From: Prevotella sp.
GTDB taxonomy: Bacteria > Bacteroidota > Bacteroidia > Bacteroidales > Bacteroidaceae
Reading direction: 5' to 3'
Assembly: GCA_017428925.1 (NCBI GenBank)
Contig: JAFRPY010000020.1
Location: 1 to 64,000 of the forward strand
DNA length: 64,000 bases
Part shown: piece after piece, positions 24,694 to 33,700 of the stretch
Numbering within the stretch: the first letter of the stretch is position 1
Layout of the letters: every line of letters starts with the position of its first letter
Position numbers and translations under genes: made by a program
The notes under the pieces: model-generated
The model's database searches: none
The model's input: only the letters and a program-made list of their open reading frames with translations
Told to the model about the DNA's origin: nothing

Positions 24694-25161
24694 ATGGAAA
24701 AGAACAAAGAAAGGAACGTCGGCCCAAAGATGGAGGCCGGCTTCATGCGCGAGAAGGCGGAACACTATCTAGTGTGTTTCATCGACTGTTGTCCGTTGCA
24801 TCAGTCATGCTTGCGCTGGGTTACAGGTCAGTATGTTGATCCGCAGTTGATGGCTCACACAGCCATCAACCCCCGCAATCCGCAGATGGGTGTTGAAAAA
24901 TGTCCGAAATATCGTGAGATGGTCCGAGTGAAGTTAAAGCGAGGACTGACTCAGTTCTACCACGAAATGCCGGGCTATATAGAGATCGGCATCCGCAACG
25001 AGCTTATCGCCCATTTCGGTCGCAGCCGTTATTTCCAGATGCGCAAGGGCCAGGTGCTTATCAATCCCGACGACCAGCAGTATATCGCTCGCGTCTGCCA
25101 GCAACACGGCTGGACGGCTCCATTGGTTTACGACGGGGAGGAAGAGGACTGGCTGTGGTAG
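24694..25161 (+). CDS. DUF6078-like cysteine-containing protein
   Basis: About 155 residues from MEKNKERN; an upstream ATG at 24649 is rejected because it lies before the promoter. HYLVCFIDCCPLHQSCLRW has the pattern of closely spaced cysteines seen in Bacteroidota DUF6078, followed by the AINPRNPQMG and CPKYREM region (a further cysteine) and a helical second half with IGIRNELIAHFGRSRYF. The cysteines suggest a metal or iron-sulphur site, which is an inference. Single gene, function unknown. If MEAGFMREKAEHY (24730) is the true start, all conserved parts remain. Confidence 0.65.
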   Translation: MEKNKERNVGPKMEAGFMREKAEHYLVCFIDCCPLHQSCLRWVTGQYVDPQLMAHTAINPRNPQMGVEKCPKYREMVRVKLKRGLTQFYHEMPGYIEIGIRNELIAHFGRSRYFQMRKGQVLINPDDQQYIARVCQQHGWTAPLVYDGEEEDWLW

Positions 25162-25177
25162 GAAAGTAAAAGACGAG

Positions 25178-27076
25178 TCAGCGTGCGGATAACGTGTATT
25201 GTATGGTGTTTTTTAGTTTCCTTTGTTTTACACGAAGTCTGATGCGCCAGACATTCTGGTGCCATTGCTTGCTTAGGTAGTTGTCGTTGATATTTACCTT
25301 TTCAACAATAGGATAGATTTGCTTATCAGAGAAACTGAGAAGGTATTGTTCATCGTCTGATTGTAAGACGATGGTTCCATTTTGTTTGATAGTGGGCTTT
25401 ACGCAGGTTATCAGCATGATTTCGGTGTCGCCCGTCCTACGTCTTAGTTCATAGTCTTCTTCTATTGTGATATTGTGTCCGCGCTGCATACTAAAACTAC
25501 GCTTCCATGTTTTAACATTGGCTTCTTTGGGATAGGCTGAGGCTATGTCGAGCGAGAAGTAGACATTTTTGTCAGTCTGACGGTAACTGACATTATGTGT
25601 TTGGTATTGAAGACCTTGTTGCTGTTCTATGCCATTGATGAGTGGTAAGTTATGGTAGGCTGATCTGCAATTGATTAATTCATAGCGGTTGCTGCTGAAG
25701 GTTTGGGCTGTATAGGTTCCTTTCCCAAGGTCGATAATCAATGGTCTGGCGTTGCCATATACGATGAAATTGCCCACATCGTTGTGGTTGTGATTTTCAT
25801 CGTTATGTCCGCCCTTGGCTGCGAAGTAGAGTCCGTTGATGCTGCCTTCTGCTGAGCGAGCCGATACTACTTGCAGATCAGGCAGCCAATTGTCGCGTGT
25901 CAGAGGTGCTGCTGGTTTGCATTTGGTGAAAGTGCTGTAGTGTCTAAAAAAAAGTAATTCGCGTGATAGTGAGGGGAAATCCATCTCCGAAAAAAGGCGG
26001 GCACGGTTTTTCAGGTAGTCAAAGTCGTTTGCCAACTGGCGGGCAAACTGTGTCATGATAGTGTCTTGTGAATATATACCGTAGCGATAGACCAGACTGC
26101 TGTTAGGTCTTGTGTAGCTGTTGGCATCGGCAAAGTTAATATAGGCTCCTTTTCCTATATACATTTTGTATACGTATGAGCCAATTGCCTTAAACTTGGG
26201 GTTGTCTGTGAAAGAATTGTTATTCTCATTCGAGATGGAAAGTAATTCAACACAGTCAATAAGCGAGCCTCCAGCACGATCCCAGTAATTAATACCCTCA
26301 TCGCATCCTCCATCGGAGGGGTATGCCTCGCAAAAGTAATTGAGGCATTGCTGAATCTGGTTTAGGGCAGCATGCCGTCTGGTGTCATCCGTTTCACATA
26401 ATAACACGCATGAAAGCCAGTTGGAGCATATCCATGTGTTCCAATTACTGGTGCTCCGCTTCCAACTGTAATCGGTGGTGAGGACAGGGATGAGCATGCG
26501 TCGCTCTATTTCGTTTCTGATTTTTCGACATAAACCATTCTCTGAACTTTCCAGTTCATCGTGCAACATGTATGCGGCCCATGCCATCATGCTTGCTGTT
26601 TCGGCATTGAAAAGGTCAACCACTTGATTACTGCGCTCAGGGAAACTGGTTGGGTAGTGAGCGGGCAAGCCCCACCAGACCTCTTTTTCCATAAAATAAT
26701 GGAACCCCTGTATGATGTCTTTCATGAACCGTCCCCGATGTTCCAGGATTTCTGCCATGACAAGACTGGCGAACTGGCGGCGCGGGACGTAATAAATGTT
26801 TTCGTAGTTGATTCGGTTACCATTGGTCTTGAATTCTGCAAATACTTTGTCTGGCAGCGTCTTCCAGGGCGTGCTTAGATATTTTTCTGCTTCTTTTATA
26901 TAGTCGTTTCTCAACTGTCGGGGCAGTTCCATCTGCCAATAGCTGTCTTTTGCTTGTGGTATGGATTGGATACTGGCATATTGGGCTAAAGCATAGTTTG
27001 CTCCCAGAAACAATAGCGACAGAATGAAAGTCAGTTTTTTATTCATGCTGTTGAGGGATGACGATTTTTTTTTCAT
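25178..27076 (-). CDS. heparinase II/III-like polysaccharide lyase
   Basis: A 632-residue exported protein with signal peptide (LTFILSLLFLGANYALAQ). The first half is an alpha/alpha toroid (for example RRQFASLVMAEILEHRGR). The second half is beta-sandwich, joined by GGHNDENHNHNDVGNFIVYG (about 422-441) and RPLIIDLGKGTYTAQTFSSNRYE, the conserved core of heparinase II/III enzymes in which histidine, asparagine and tyrosine act in beta-elimination of uronic-acid polysaccharides. It is the last gene of the exopolysaccharide operon and overlaps the preceding glycosyltransferase by 4 bp, so it probably trims or releases the polymer in the periplasm, like alginate lyase in alginate operons. This suggests that the polymer contains a uronic acid. 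Confidence 0.82.
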   Translation of the reverse strand: MKKKSSSLNSMNKKLTFILSLLFLGANYALAQYASIQSIPQAKDSYWQMELPRQLRNDYIKEAEKYLSTPWKTLPDKVFAEFKTNGNRINYENIYYVPRRQFASLVMAEILEHRGRFMKDIIQGFHYFMEKEVWWGLPAHYPTSFPERSNQVVDLFNAETASMMAWAAYMLHDELESSENGLCRKIRNEIERRMLIPVLTTDYSWKRSTSNWNTWICSNWLSCVLLCETDDTRRHAALNQIQQCLNYFCEAYPSDGGCDEGINYWDRAGGSLIDCVELLSISNENNNSFTDNPKFKAIGSYVYKMYIGKGAYINFADANSYTRPNSSLVYRYGIYSQDTIMTQFARQLANDFDYLKNRARLFSEMDFPSLSRELLFFRHYSTFTKCKPAAPLTRDNWLPDLQVVSARSAEGSINGLYFAAKGGHNDENHNHNDVGNFIVYGNARPLIIDLGKGTYTAQTFSSNRYELINCRSAYHNLPLINGIEQQQGLQYQTHNVSYRQTDKNVYFSLDIASAYPKEANVKTWKRSFSMQRGHNITIEEDYELRRRTGDTEIMLITCVKPTIKQNGTIVLQSDDEQYLLSFSDKQIYPIVEKVNINDNYLSKQWHQNVWRIRLRVKQRKLKNTIQYTLSAR

Positions 27077-28236
27077 CCGAGATATTCGTTATAGAGTGCA
27101 TCTGTTTGCTGGCTGATGGTGTGCCAGTTGTACTTTTCGCAAACCGTAGCCCAGCCCTGGGTGTTGTTTCTAACGTTTTTGATCTCATCAGGGTGTGCTG
27201 CCAGATGCAGGAGGGTTTGGCGAAGCGACGCTTTATCGCCTGCCTTCACCTGCCACCCGATGTTGGCGTAGGCAAGGGGCTCAGCCAGTCCACCGGCATC
27301 GCTGACAATCATGGGAATATGTTCTTCCATAGCTGTAAACAAAGCTCCGCTTTGGGAAATTTTGCGATAGGGAAGCAAATAGACATCGGTGTGGGTGAGC
27401 AGGAAATGGTATTCTTCATTGGAAATGCGTTCGTCGATGATGATGACGTTGCTGTAGCCTGAGATAGGGGAGAAGTCGATGCCGACGCTCTTGCCTGCAA
27501 AGATGATCAGTATGTCGGGGTTTGTGTTTAGTTCGGGCGTATGCTGCCAAATGTCTGTCAGCAAGTCGATACCTTTATAGCCAGACTGCTCGCCGAGCGA
27601 GGTGAAGACAATTCTTCCCGCGACGGGGTATTTCTGCATGAAAGCCTCCTGCTGGGCTTTCAGTTTATCGTGGTCGACGCTCATCTTGAGTGTACCATGA
27701 TGGATGACGCTTATTTTTGTGCCGTTGATATTGAAGCCGCTTTCTATTTCCTGGCGTGTGGCCTCGGCGTGCACGATGATGTGGTCGAAGAGCTGGTAAA
27801 CTTTGCCATAAATGCTACGGTAGCGGCTGCCGGTGTTGTGAGGCAGCACGTTGTGGGCGGTCAAAAGAAGGGTAGGCTTGTATAGTTTTTTCACCAGCCA
27901 ATAGAAGGCATAGTCGAAATGGGGAATGCGCAGCCACTGGACATGAATGAGCCGTGGCTTTTCGCGGGCTATCAGCCGCCAAAGACTGAGCATCGACCAA
28001 AGATAGCTCAACAACTTGATTACGGGATTCTTAATCTTGTTGTAGCGGAAAATGGGGTATGATCGGATGTTCTCAGGCATAGGCTCATAGTCGTAATGGC
28101 AACTGCATGCATAAACGACGGGCTCGCCGATGCAGCAGAGCACACCGTGGTCGTAGGCGGCAAGGTTGCCCGACGATTGTGGGTCGATGTATAGTATAGG
28201 TCTTTCTGGCTTCATGTCTGAATTATATTTAGTCAA
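27073..28236 (-). CDS. glycosyltransferase, GT4 family
   Basis: A 387-residue GT-B enzyme. The C-terminal Rossmann half has VFTSLGEQSGYKGIDLLTD (donor-binding), DVYLLPYRKISQSGALFTAM and the E-x7-E equivalent in MEEHIPMIVSDAGGLAEPL. The first half shows PTLLLTAHNVLPHNTG, as in GT4 enzymes that add sugars to lipid-linked acceptors. The start may be the first ATG or MKPERPILY eight codons later. It overlaps its neighbours on both sides by a few bases in the exopolysaccharide operon, so it adds one sugar of the repeat unit. Donor and linkage are not predictable. Confidence 0.85.
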   Translation of the reverse strand: MTKYNSDMKPERPILYIDPQSSGNLAAYDHGVLCCIGEPVVYACSCHYDYEPMPENIRSYPIFRYNKIKNPVIKLLSYLWSMLSLWRLIAREKPRLIHVQWLRIPHFDYAFYWLVKKLYKPTLLLTAHNVLPHNTGSRYRSIYGKVYQLFDHIIVHAEATRQEIESGFNINGTKISVIHHGTLKMSVDHDKLKAQQEAFMQKYPVAGRIVFTSLGEQSGYKGIDLLTDIWQHTPELNTNPDILIIFAGKSVGIDFSPISGYSNVIIIDERISNEEYHFLLTHTDVYLLPYRKISQSGALFTAMEEHIPMIVSDAGGLAEPLAYANIGWQVKAGDKASLRQTLLHLAAHPDEIKNVRNNTQGWATVCEKYNWHTISQQTDALYNEYLG

Positions 28237-29137
28237 GTGTTTTGAGGTATTTTCTGAAGTCTTTCAGCATATTCAGCAGGCTGGGATTTCCTTTACCGAT
28301 TGCTGTTCGCAGTTGTTCGCGCCACAGTTGCAGGTTAATGCTCTGTAGGCGGTTGTTAATAAATGACTCTTTGGGGTATTCTTTCTTCTGTAACATAGCG
28401 CAAACGGAGTTGAAGACTCTTTTCTCGTATTCCAAATCTGGCTTGCGTTCCTTGGTCAGGTGGATATAGTGGAGGTGAGGATTATAGGTCATGTGGCAAC
28501 CCAAACGTTTCTTCATTCTGTGGTGGATATCGTCTTCCTCTCCATACATAAAAATGTCATCATCAAAAAGTCCGATTTCTTCGAACATCTGTTTACGAAT
28601 GAAGAAACACGAGCCGGAGAAATACATGAATCGGGCAAAATAATGGTCGATGCGGTTGGATATTGCCGTCAATATGGTTGCAAGGTAGCCATTCATCATA
28701 TTGGTGCAGGCGAAGGAGTTGGTGCTTGGCTCGGTGGGCGAGAGCATCTGTTTCATGCCGTACATGCTGAGCTGACTGTCTTTTTCGAAAGCTTTCAGGG
28801 CTGTCAGGAAAACGGGTTCCATTAGGCGAACATCTGGATTCATTATTAGTGTGACGGGAGCTTTGGCCATACGGATGCCTATGTTGTTGCCTTGCCCGTA
28901 GCCTCCGTTGCGTGTGTTTTTGATGAGCAGAATGTCATCTCCGAAGCGCTGCCTGACGGTTTTGAACATCTTGTCGCTTTCGGGGCTGTTATCGACGATG
29001 ATCAGTTCCAGTTCTTCCGTGGCGATATCGCTATGGTTACGGATGGAAGTCAGACAATCGTAAATGTCGTTCTCCGATTTATATGTGACAATAATAATAC
29101 TTAATCGTTTCATAGCCCCGTCAGTTTTTGTTTGCAT
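28229..29137 (-). CDS. glycosyltransferase, GT2 family
   Basis: A 302-residue GT-A enzyme. SIIIVTYKSENDIYDCL opens the fold, LIIVDNSPESDK and RNGGYGQGNNIG (rhamnosyltransferase-like pattern) bind the nucleotide sugar, and LIMNPDVRL has the metal-binding DxD equivalent (NPD). FMYGEEDDIHHRMKKRLG holds the ED catalytic-base motif. The family commonly transfers rhamnose or related sugars to lipid-linked intermediates. The probable start is MKRLSIIIVTY (residue 9). Part of the exopolysaccharide operon. Confidence 0.85.
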   Translation of the reverse strand: MQTKTDGAMKRLSIIIVTYKSENDIYDCLTSIRNHSDIATEELELIIVDNSPESDKMFKTVRQRFGDDILLIKNTRNGGYGQGNNIGIRMAKAPVTLIMNPDVRLMEPVFLTALKAFEKDSQLSMYGMKQMLSPTEPSTNSFACTNMMNGYLATILTAISNRIDHYFARFMYFSGSCFFIRKQMFEEIGLFDDDIFMYGEEDDIHHRMKKRLGCHMTYNPHLHYIHLTKERKPDLEYEKRVFNSVCAMLQKKEYPKESFINNRLQSINLQLWREQLRTAIGKGNPSLLNMLKDFRKYLKTLD

Positions 29138-30188
29138 AATAACGAATCAAGGTCGTAATGGATTGCTTGGTTCTGACATCTGTGAAATATCGCCAGACCA
29201 GATAGCATGCCATGGGAATTTGGCGGGCTCGCTTCGGTGGAAGCAGTTTGCCCAGATACTGGCTGATGAATATCTGGCTCTTCAGCAGGTTTCCGTAAAT
29301 ATTGCTATGGCTCTTTACGGTGTCGGCAAGCAAATGAGCATACTTGAAGTTGATACCGTTGGTAAAAATCTTATTATAGATATATAAAGTTCCCAAATAG
29401 AGACTGTAATCATACTTGTGCCCGTAATGACTTTGAACTGACTCAAAGTATTTATTTGTGGCATATATATGACTTTTGAAATGACGTTCTTCGTATAGTT
29501 CTTTTGAAATGGAAGTTCCTGTACTGTCAATCCTGTAGCCGTAATCAGGCTTGGCGGGTGCATAGTCGTATTTAAGTCCATGCAAAAGGGCTTGCATGTT
29601 AAAATCAGCATCTTGCAGTGACAACAGGTTGGAATCCCAGTTGGCCCTCATGTTTCGAAGCGACGCGGTGCGGTAGATGTTGTTCCACACGATAAAGGGC
29701 AGTTTGCGGCGAGCAAATTGCTTGATGTCGTCGTGGAAGACAGGGTAGCCATATACCGACGTTGAGGCTGTTTCGCGGAATTCACTATTCTCTAACGTGC
29801 CCGATGGAAATACGGCAAAATCCAGTTCACGGTGACGGTCGAGAAATTCCGTTCTTTGTTTTAGGCAGAAGGGCTTGACGTAGTCGTCGGAGTCGAAAAA
29901 CACAATATAGTTGCCTCGGGCTTTTTCCAATCCTATATTGCGGCAGGTCTGTGCTCCTTTGGGTTGCACGTTCCTTTTCAGGAACGATATTCGGGAATCG
30001 TTCTTATACCGTTCTTGCAGCGAAGCGACGGCGTCTTCGGCAGATCCGTCGTCAACAGCCAACAGTTCCCAATCACTGAAACTGTTGGATAGAATGCTGT
30101 CAATCATCTGTGCGACCAGCTCTTTTTTGTTGAAAAAAGGCATTACGATGGTTAGCGTTGGATTTCCTGTTGTTTCGCTTATAGCCAT
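29121..30188 (-). CDS. glycosyltransferase, GT2 family
   Basis: About 355 residues from MAISETTGNPTLTIV; an ATG 66 bp upstream is possible but adds a basic stretch with no homology-like pattern. LTIVMPFFNKKELVAQMI, LLAVDDGSAEDAV, CRNIGLEKARGNYIVFFDSDDYV and LQDADFNM are the standard GT2 elements: nucleotide-binding strand, DD, the DSDD metal site and the ED-like base. The C-terminal 120 residues are helical and may contact the membrane. It overlaps the next gene in the exopolysaccharide operon by 17 bp. Confidence 0.85.
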   Translation of the reverse strand: MAISETTGNPTLTIVMPFFNKKELVAQMIDSILSNSFSDWELLAVDDGSAEDAVASLQERYKNDSRISFLKRNVQPKGAQTCRNIGLEKARGNYIVFFDSDDYVKPFCLKQRTEFLDRHRELDFAVFPSGTLENSEFRETASTSVYGYPVFHDDIKQFARRKLPFIVWNNIYRTASLRNMRANWDSNLLSLQDADFNMQALLHGLKYDYAPAKPDYGYRIDSTGTSISKELYEERHFKSHIYATNKYFESVQSHYGHKYDYSLYLGTLYIYNKIFTNGINFKYAHLLADTVKSHSNIYGNLLKSQIFISQYLGKLLPPKRARQIPMACYLVWRYFTDVRTKQSITTLIRYYANKN

Positions 30189-31081
30189 GACATCCCTTTT
30201 TGTTTTTCTGTTTTTCTCGATTTCCTGATGCTGGCGGCATGTGCGATTAGCCATCCCGCTTCATAGACAAAGGATCCCGGTAGATATTGCCTCTTGGGCA
30301 AGTCTCGAACGTAGCGCAGCACTAAGAGCTTCCCCCATTGCCACAAGCATTGCACGAAAGTTAGGTTAATGTTGCATGCAATCAGAAGCATGTCGCGGTG
30401 AAGCAGACGGCGCATGAAGACAGCATCATCTCCATGCTGATTCCGGTCGTGATACATGTGCGCCTGCGCCGCAAGTCTTGTCTTGTAATTATGGTAAGTC
30501 AGCCTGTGCAGATAATTATAGTCTTCGGAATACTGAAAAAAGAGAGGGTTGAACCCGCCGATTTCACGTAATATCAGCGCTGGTATCAGCCAGCATGCCG
30601 CAGCATATCTTCCCCCTTCGTAGTAGGTTTGCATGTCTCTGCCCACGAGGGCATCGTCGATAGCCGTGTGATTAGCCTGCAACAGCACATATTTGAAAAG
30701 GAAATCCAGACCATTCCCTTGGCCGTTAAGCTGCAGCGGAGAAAGAAGTGATTTCCCGTCGCTGGCTTCGAGCAGACGTTCAAGTGCCTTGGGGTGGAGG
30801 GTGGCGTCTTGGTTGAGCAACAGCACATAGTCGGCACCATGCTCCAGGGCATAGCGGATTCCCACGTTGTTGGCCTGCCCAAACCCCAAATTCTTTTCCT
30901 GCGGCAGCCATACGACAGTGGGTTGCTGACTGGGGACATAGTCGCGTGTTCCGTCGGTTGACCCGTTGTCGATCACAATGGGGGTTACTGGGACAGTGCT
31001 TTCCTGCAGACTTTGCAGACAGCGTTCAGCCCAGTTTCTTCTCATGGCGTTGTAGGTGACTATAATAGCAAATATATTCAT
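30179..31081 (-). CDS. glycosyltransferase, GT2 family (rhamnosyltransferase-like)
   Basis: About 300 residues. The start is set at MNIFAIIVTYN (31081); the reading frame extends 74 codons further but that part is His-rich antisense of the polymerase gene. PIVIDNGSTDGTRDYV, KNLGFGQANNVGI, VLLLNQDATLHPKAL (NQD metal site) and FFQYSEDYNYLHRL (ED base) match GT2 enzymes of the WbbL/rhamnosyltransferase type. The start overlaps the polymerase stop by 4 bp. Confidence 0.85.
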   Translation of the reverse strand: MNIFAIIVTYNAMRRNWAERCLQSLQESTVPVTPIVIDNGSTDGTRDYVPSQQPTVVWLPQEKNLGFGQANNVGIRYALEHGADYVLLLNQDATLHPKALERLLEASDGKSLLSPLQLNGQGNGLDFLFKYVLLQANHTAIDDALVGRDMQTYYEGGRYAAACWLIPALILREIGGFNPLFFQYSEDYNYLHRLTYHNYKTRLAAQAHMYHDRNQHGDDAVFMRRLLHRDMLLIACNINLTFVQCLWQWGKLLVLRYVRDLPKRQYLPGSFVYEAGWLIAHAASIRKSRKTEKQKGMSWL

Positions 31082-32328
31082 ATTCTGAAAGCGTATTTGA
31101 ACAGGTAGCAACAAGAAAGGGTGAGTGCCAAAGCCATGGTGGTGTAGTGGCCTGTGAATGGCCATGCGAAGAGTCCTCGGGTGAAGAAGGATATCATGAT
31201 GACGAGAATGAAAACCCGGTTGAACCTCATTTCTTGCCAATAGTTTTTTATATAGAAGGTGGCAATAACGAGGAGTATGAAGAAGATAATGTAGCCGAAC
31301 CAACCGAGATCGAGAAATATCTCTCCGCCGAATGTGTCGAAGACGTTGACGACGATGTTACTCGACAGGTGAGCGGTAATGGCATCGTAGTGGTCGAAGA
31401 GGTCGAAGGTGTGGCCTGATATTTTAGAGAATAGTGGGAATATGCGGTCGAAGGTGATGGGAGCATCACCGCCATGGATAATCATTGTGCAGAAGTTGTT
31501 GACATGCTGTCCTGCATAACCGTATAGTGACTCAAAGGGATCCCGGTGGCTGTCGGAACCGTCGAATCGGGCTAAGGTGATGTATATGAGTATGAAGCCG
31601 ACAAGGCTTGCGAATGCGCCTGTTATCAGAAGTATTTTTCTTTTTGTTGCCTTGGGAAGGTACTGGTAGAAGTAGCTGAACAAAAGGAAGAAATCGAAAG
31701 TCCAGTATACCAGGGCTGCACGTCCGGCCATTACAATGGAGAGGATGGCTTGGACGATTGAAGCAATCAGTATTCCTGCACGCAGAAAAACGGAGCTCTT
31801 CATAAAGGTTTTCATGTAAAACCAGAAGAATAGGGCTAAGGTTGGGAATGGAGTGGTTGTCAGAATGTTAGCGGGGAGGAGAAGGTAATTTGAACCGCTG
31901 TCGCTACCGTTTGCAAGGTCTTTATAATGTTGTCCGCGAACATCAGCAACGTCCATGATGAGGGCTTCCTTGATGTCGCCAGCCTTGACCAGAATCATGA
32001 GAAACGACGACAATGTTACGATGATGAAGAAGATATAGAGCATTTTTTCCTTTATGGGAAAATGCTTGTGCAATGGAATCCGTGAGAATATATGTAGAGG
32101 TATAAGAACCAGTGTCCATTGGAAACAAAACAGTATGAGGGTAGGTATCGTGATGTTTTTCTCGTTGATGCCATAGTCGTCGTATATGTCGTTTATATCA
32201 ATCATGATGGCACAAAACGATATTACGATGAGCAGCGATGTGGCCGCAAGGTCCATGTTCCATACCCTGTGCCTGCTCCAGAACCAGACAAGGAGAAATA
32301 TGAAATATATCAGAGGTATGGCTATCAT
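31078..32328 (-). CDS. wzy: Wzy-type oligosaccharide repeat-unit polymerase
   Basis: About 416 residues from MIAIPLIYFIFLLV; an ATG 57 bp upstream would overlap the flippase gene. Around ten to twelve hydrophobic helices, a large extracytoplasmic loop (about 250-330, containing DSHRDPFESLYGY and HGGDAPITFDR) and the family's low sequence conservation identify it by topology and position as the polymerase that joins lipid-linked repeat units. Its place between the flippase and the glycosyltransferases is that of wzy in Wzx/Wzy-dependent pathways. Confidence 0.75.
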   Translation of the reverse strand: MIAIPLIYFIFLLVWFWSRHRVWNMDLAATSLLIVISFCAIMIDINDIYDDYGINEKNITIPTLILFCFQWTLVLIPLHIFSRIPLHKHFPIKEKMLYIFFIIVTLSSFLMILVKAGDIKEALIMDVADVRGQHYKDLANGSDSGSNYLLLPANILTTTPFPTLALFFWFYMKTFMKSSVFLRAGILIASIVQAILSIVMAGRAALVYWTFDFFLLFSYFYQYLPKATKRKILLITGAFASLVGFILIYITLARFDGSDSHRDPFESLYGYAGQHVNNFCTMIIHGGDAPITFDRIFPLFSKISGHTFDLFDHYDAITAHLSSNIVVNVFDTFGGEIFLDLGWFGYIIFFILLVIATFYIKNYWQEMRFNRVFILVIMISFFTRGLFAWPFTGHYTTMALALTLSCCYLFKYAFRI

Positions 32329-32333
32329 GGCTT

Positions 32334-33686
32334 TTAGATTCTTTCTGATTTTAATAGAGTACGCAGAGAAAGTATGTCCTTCCATCCAAACAGCAGAGCT
32401 TTGGTCTGGCGGGAAAAGAGATGGCGATAAGCAGGAATGAGCGCATCGGCAAGATAGCCGGCGGCAACATTACTGGCAATAGCAACAAAGGCGGCTGCAA
32501 TAATACCGTATCGCGGAAGCAGTATGTAGTTGAGGACGACGCATACGATACAACCGAATCCGTCACGCAGGATAGCATAGCGCTGTATTCCCTCTGTGAC
32601 AAGCATTGCCCCTGCCGTGTTAGAAAGGGCAACACTTGCGGCCTTGAATGCAAGTATTTGGAGCACGGTGACGGCAGGTATGTAGGCTGTGCCAAATGTA
32701 AATCGTACTATCCAGTAGGCACAAAGCGAGGTCAGGATTGCTGCCAGTAATGAACACCATAAGGAAAAATTCATAAACTGCTGTCCTTTGCGAATATAGT
32801 CTGCCTCGCTCTTCTGACGAGTGCTGACCAGTATTGGGGTAATGGTTTGGGCCAACATCATGGGGATATAGATGAGCACTTCCACAAACCTGGATGCAAC
32901 GGAAAAAAATCCAACGGCCGTCTTGTCAATCATTTGCCCGATCATCACTTGGTCAATGCGCTGATATATAATAACAGCCGCACTGGTCAGCATGAGCGGA
33001 AACGATTCTTTAAGAAGGTATTTACTGCTTTTGAGACTGAATTTCCACTCGCGCATTTTCTTACCCTTTGTGTGGTAGGCCATTACATATCCGCTTGCAA
33101 GTAAAGAGAAATCAAACAGGTAGGCAATAATGAAGATGGTCAGGGAAGCCTGAAAAATAAGCAGGATGATTTTTATGGCAATGCTTATCAGAGTTCTGGC
33201 AATTTCTGCTTTGACAACTAATTCATTCTCGACGATAGCCATGAAATAGTTACGGATGACCGAAAATGAATTAAGTACAATGGAAAATGAATAGATGGCG
33301 ATGAGAAGCGTCGTATAGCCGTCGGCATCCATTATCCAAGATGTCAGGATTGCCAATAACATGAAAATGGCTCCAAAGATTATTTTCAAAGAAAAGGCCG
33401 TGCCGATGATGACGTGGACGGGAGTCTGGTTTCGTGCCTCTTCGCGTACTTCAATGGCATCTAAGCCAAAGATAGCTAATGTCTGGAAAAGGAAAACGTA
33501 ACTGATGACATAATTCATCAAGCCATATTGCTCAGGACCTAAATATCGTGCGATAATAATCCCGACGATCAGACCACTGAGCAGGTTTACGATTTTGCCC
33601 AGTACCGACCAAAAGAGATTTTTTACAATGTTTTCTTTGGTCTTCGACAGGTTCAGACGCCTAAACAATGCTTGAACGAACACCAT
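32334..33686 (-). CDS. wzx: Wzx-type oligosaccharide flippase
   Basis: A 450-residue membrane protein with twelve to fourteen helices. NLFWSVLGKIVNLLSGLIVG and IIARYLGPEQYGLMNYV are the N-terminal signature of the polysaccharide transport/MATE-like flippases. A central part, IYQRIDQVMIGQM, matches helix 7 of the family. It moves the undecaprenyl-linked repeat unit across the inner membrane for Wzy. It is the third gene of the exopolysaccharide operon, 14 bp after wzz. Confidence 0.9.
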   Translation of the reverse strand: MVFVQALFRRLNLSKTKENIVKNLFWSVLGKIVNLLSGLIVGIIIARYLGPEQYGLMNYVISYVFLFQTLAIFGLDAIEVREEARNQTPVHVIIGTAFSLKIIFGAIFMLLAILTSWIMDADGYTTLLIAIYSFSIVLNSFSVIRNYFMAIVENELVVKAEIARTLISIAIKIILLIFQASLTIFIIAYLFDFSLLASGYVMAYHTKGKKMREWKFSLKSSKYLLKESFPLMLTSAAVIIYQRIDQVMIGQMIDKTAVGFFSVASRFVEVLIYIPMMLAQTITPILVSTRQKSEADYIRKGQQFMNFSLWCSLLAAILTSLCAYWIVRFTFGTAYIPAVTVLQILAFKAASVALSNTAGAMLVTEGIQRYAILRDGFGCIVCVVLNYILLPRYGIIAAAFVAIASNVAAGYLADALIPAYRHLFSRQTKALLFGWKDILSLRTLLKSERI

Positions 33687-33700
33687 TAAAATCAGGCTTG

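Noticed and set aside
30179-31303. Longer N-terminus of the GT2 protein
   Set aside because: The first 74 codons are antisense to the polymerase gene and His-rich; MNIFAIIVTYN is a normal GT2 beginning and overlaps the stop of wzy by 4 bp.
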